A stretch of DNA of 6,781 bases, from assembly GCA_948468495.1 (NCBI GenBank), contig CAOKJI010000096.1, forward strand, positions 1-6,781, in the 5' to 3' direction. A model generated the notes under the pieces. That model saw only the letters and a program-made list of their open reading frames with translations, was not told the origin of the DNA and searched no databases. A program made the translations under genes and the position numbers. The DNA comes from an uncultured Dorea sp. (GTDB lineage Bacteria; Bacillota_A; Clostridia; Lachnospirales; Lachnospiraceae). The stretch's first letter is position 1. Every line of letters begins with the position of its first letter. Shown one piece after another: positions 4,986-6,781 of the stretch.

Positions 4986-6781
4986 TTACTGCAGTCCATA
5001 ACCTTCCATAAACCTCATTATGACAGTCGCGCACTGGGCGCGTTCTGCGCTTCCTCTCGGATTAATTTTTCCCTGGTCGCCGGTAATCAGGCCGCTGCCA
5101 ACCGCCCATTCTGCCGCCTCCCACGCAAATCCGCTTACTCTGTCTGCATCCGGAAATTCATACAAATTTCCCCTTGCCTCTGTATTCAGCCGCAGATAGT
5201 TTGCATACCGAAACATCATAAGAGCCATCTGCTCTCTGGTAATCTCATCCGCCGGACCAAATCTTCCGTCCTCATATCCGGTAATTACTTCGCTGTCTCT
5301 CGCCCACATAACCGCTTCCGTATAGAACTGCCCTTCAGCCACATCTGAAAATGCCTCCCAGTCATACCACACTTCCGGCGCTCCCTGCATACGGTAAAGA
5401 ATTGTCGCAAACTGTGCCCGAGACAATTTTACGCCCGGACCAAATTCCGAATCGTTCATTCCGGTCATAATATTCCTTGCATACACGAATTTTACCGCGT
5501 CCTGATACCAGTCTCCGTCGTGGACATCTGCAAAGGGCAGTGCAACATCCGCCGACATTACGCTCACCTGACAGCTTGCGCTCTTCCCATTATCAGTTGT
5601 CGCCGTTATCGTTGCTTCACCGGCGCCGTAGGCTGTTATCGTTCCATTCTCTACTCCAGCCACACTGGAATCGCTTGTATTCCATGTGACCTGCGCTTCC
5701 GCCCCCTGCGGAGCCAGATGATATTCCAGAGAATAGCTATCCCCTTCCCTCAGCTGGATAGCAGTCTGGCTCAGAATAATCCCGGATACCTCCTGCTTTA
5801 ATGTAACCGGAGCTGTATAGATATTACCTGAATCGTTAATCGGGTCTTTTAAAATCTGGTATTCAATTTTTCCCGCTTTCTTTTTTGAGCCATAAATATA
5901 CCCATTCCTCAACTGCTCATCCGGCCTGTATACGCATGTGTCTCCCTGTCCATTACAAGAAATCTTTCTAATCTCAGTGGCTGTGTTATAATACAATTCA
6001 TTTTCATGCAGGAACAAACCTGAAAAAGCATCTCTATAATACGACTGATTATTACCCCAGACATACCATTTCCCCAGATCCTTCAGCGCAGTTTTATTCT
6101 GCCCGTTTCTATTCTGTCTGTACAGAGAAGTTCCTTCTATATAAAATGCATTCTCTCCGTTCATAACAACCGGCGAAGCAGCTTTCGTCCAATAAGCATT
6201 CTCATACTTTGTACTGCTGCATACCAGACTGGTCATATCCCATCCATTATGTTCCCGCTGCCTTATCGTGCTGTCGCTCAGTAAGAAGAATTGATGATAA
6301 GCCATTCCCAGTTTATCTTTGACCGGATCATCCCAAGTGCAGTCCACATGATAATAAGCTCCGTCAACCTTCACAATATTCCAGGCATGATTCATCTGCT
6401 CACTGCCGGTTACATGGCATTCCATTCCCAGCTTACCCAGAATATATTTATATCCTTCCGCATACGCCTGACATACTCCGATTCCATTCTTAAACAGATT
6501 GCCTGACCGGAAGGAAACATCCGGAACCGTACCGGCATTATAATTTGCCTCATCATATTCGTACTGGCAGGCAAAATAATCATGAACCGCCAGAGCCTTC
6601 TCTGCTTCTGACATTCCCTCCGACACCTGATTCAGAATCTCACATATTTTCTGATCAATTGCCAGAATATGTGCTTTTGTTTCTTCCGCATTCATCGGAT
6701 TAATCAATTTGATACTTGTCCATAAATTTCCAATACTATAAAACTTCGCGTTGATTCCATCACACAGATACGGCGAGAATA
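4986..6781 (-). CDS. Transglutaminase-like surface protein with beta-rich region, Big_2 and three SLH domains; 5' end outside the window
   Basis: The frame is open to the window edge and codes for 597 residues, numbered here from the first complete codon (FSPYLCDG); the start codon and signal peptide lie outside. A TTG at 6705-6707 and the ATG a few codons later are internal, because family-like sequence continues upstream of both. The transglutaminase-like domain lies at about 57-150, with C103 in GIGVCQAYA, H131 in NHAWNIV and D146 in YHVDCTWDDP, so the triad is intact. About 180-325 is rich in Tyr and Gly with short repeated strands (LYRQNRNGQ, ELYYNTATEIRKI), resembling beta-propeller-like domains of the DUF5050 type (tentative). 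A Big_2 domain lies at about 331-407. Three SLH domains lie at about 413-466, 477-529 and 542-594 (LSRAQF, ITREQM, AERAQC). The gene ends in TAA and a terminator follows. It shares its plan with the next gene but has one Big_2 repeat instead of four and is unbroken. Confidence 0.93.
   Translation of the reverse strand, partial: FSPYLCDGINAKFYSIGNLWTSIKLINPMNAEETKAHILAIDQKICEILNQVSEGMSEAEKALAVHDYFACQYEYDEANYNAGTVPDVSFRSGNLFKNGIGVCQAYAEGYKYILGKLGMECHVTGSEQMNHAWNIVKVDGAYYHVDCTWDDPVKDKLGMAYHQFFLLSDSTIRQREHNGWDMTSLVCSSTKYENAYWTKAASPVVMNGENAFYIEGTSLYRQNRNGQNKTALKDLGKWYVWGNNQSYYRDAFSGLFLHENELYYNTATEIRKISCNGQGDTCVYRPDEQLRNGYIYGSKKKAGKIEYQILKDPINDSGNIYTAPVTLKQEVSGIILSQTAIQLREGDSYSLEYHLAPQGAEAQVTWNTSDSSVAGVENGTITAYGAGEATITATTDNGKSASCQVSVMSADVALPFADVHDGDWYQDAVKFVYARNIMTGMNDSEFGPGVKLSRAQFATILYRMQGAPEVWYDWEAFSDVAEGQFYTEAVMWARDSEVITGYEDGRFGPADEITREQMALMMFRYANYLRLNTEARGNLYEFPDADRVSGFAWEAAEWAVGSGLITGDQGKINPRGSAERAQCATVIMRFMEGYGLQ

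Noticed and set aside
6705..6707. TTG as the start codon of the transglutaminase-SLH gene at the right edge.
   Set aside because: The frame stays open to the edge with plausible protein sequence (FSPYLCDG...), no ribosome binding site precedes the TTG, and an exported SLH protein should begin with a signal peptide. The gene is truncated by the window.

Overview
This 6,781-base window holds surface-protein genes, all on the minus strand, that share one C-terminal anchor made of three S-layer homology (SLH) domains. The signs point to a Gram-positive, low-to-mid GC anaerobe of the Clostridia, most likely a gut Lachnospiraceae-type organism. The evidence is strong AGGAGG-type ribosome binding sites, sigma-A-like promoters, Gram-positive signal peptides, Big_2 (Ig-like) repeats, SLH domains of the LSRAQFATILYRM type, and transglutaminase-like domains next to SLH anchors. 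The taxonomic assignment is inference, because no marker gene is present.

Layout, in the direction of transcription (high to low coordinates). (1) 4986-6781: the 3' part of a transglutaminase-like / beta-rich / Big_2 / 3xSLH protein whose N-terminus lies outside the window. It is followed by a hairpin terminator (about 4916-4974). (2) 4711-4915: an intergenic regulatory region with a predicted promoter and, just upstream of it, an exact 10-bp direct repeat with a 21-bp period. (3) 1684-4710: one long gene for a secreted transglutaminase-like / 4xBig_2 / 3xSLH protein. It is cut in two by an in-frame TAG at 2626-2628, inside a short patch of substitutions at the boundary between Big_2 repeats 3 and 4. 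The result is a 694-residue secreted part without an anchor and a 312-codon downstream part with the fourth Big_2 repeat, a Pro-rich linker and the SLH anchor. (4) 1485-1683: an intergenic region with a hairpin and a good promoter. (5) 1-1484: a GH25 lysozyme-type muramidase with 3xSLH that runs off the window after its third SLH domain.

Inferred job: the locus encodes enzymes displayed on the cell wall. One is a peptidoglycan-cutting muramidase and two are transglutaminase-fold enzymes with intact Cys-His-Asp residues. Each is tethered by SLH domains to secondary cell-wall polymer. The most striking point is that the middle gene carries two features that decide whether its enzyme is anchored: the in-frame stop, and a run of nine C (coding strand) directly before the SLH domains. 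Loss or gain of one C would end translation within a few codons. That is the layout expected of a phase-variable (anchored or released) surface protein, although the homopolymer and the near-identical repeats are also places where sequencing and assembly errors arise.
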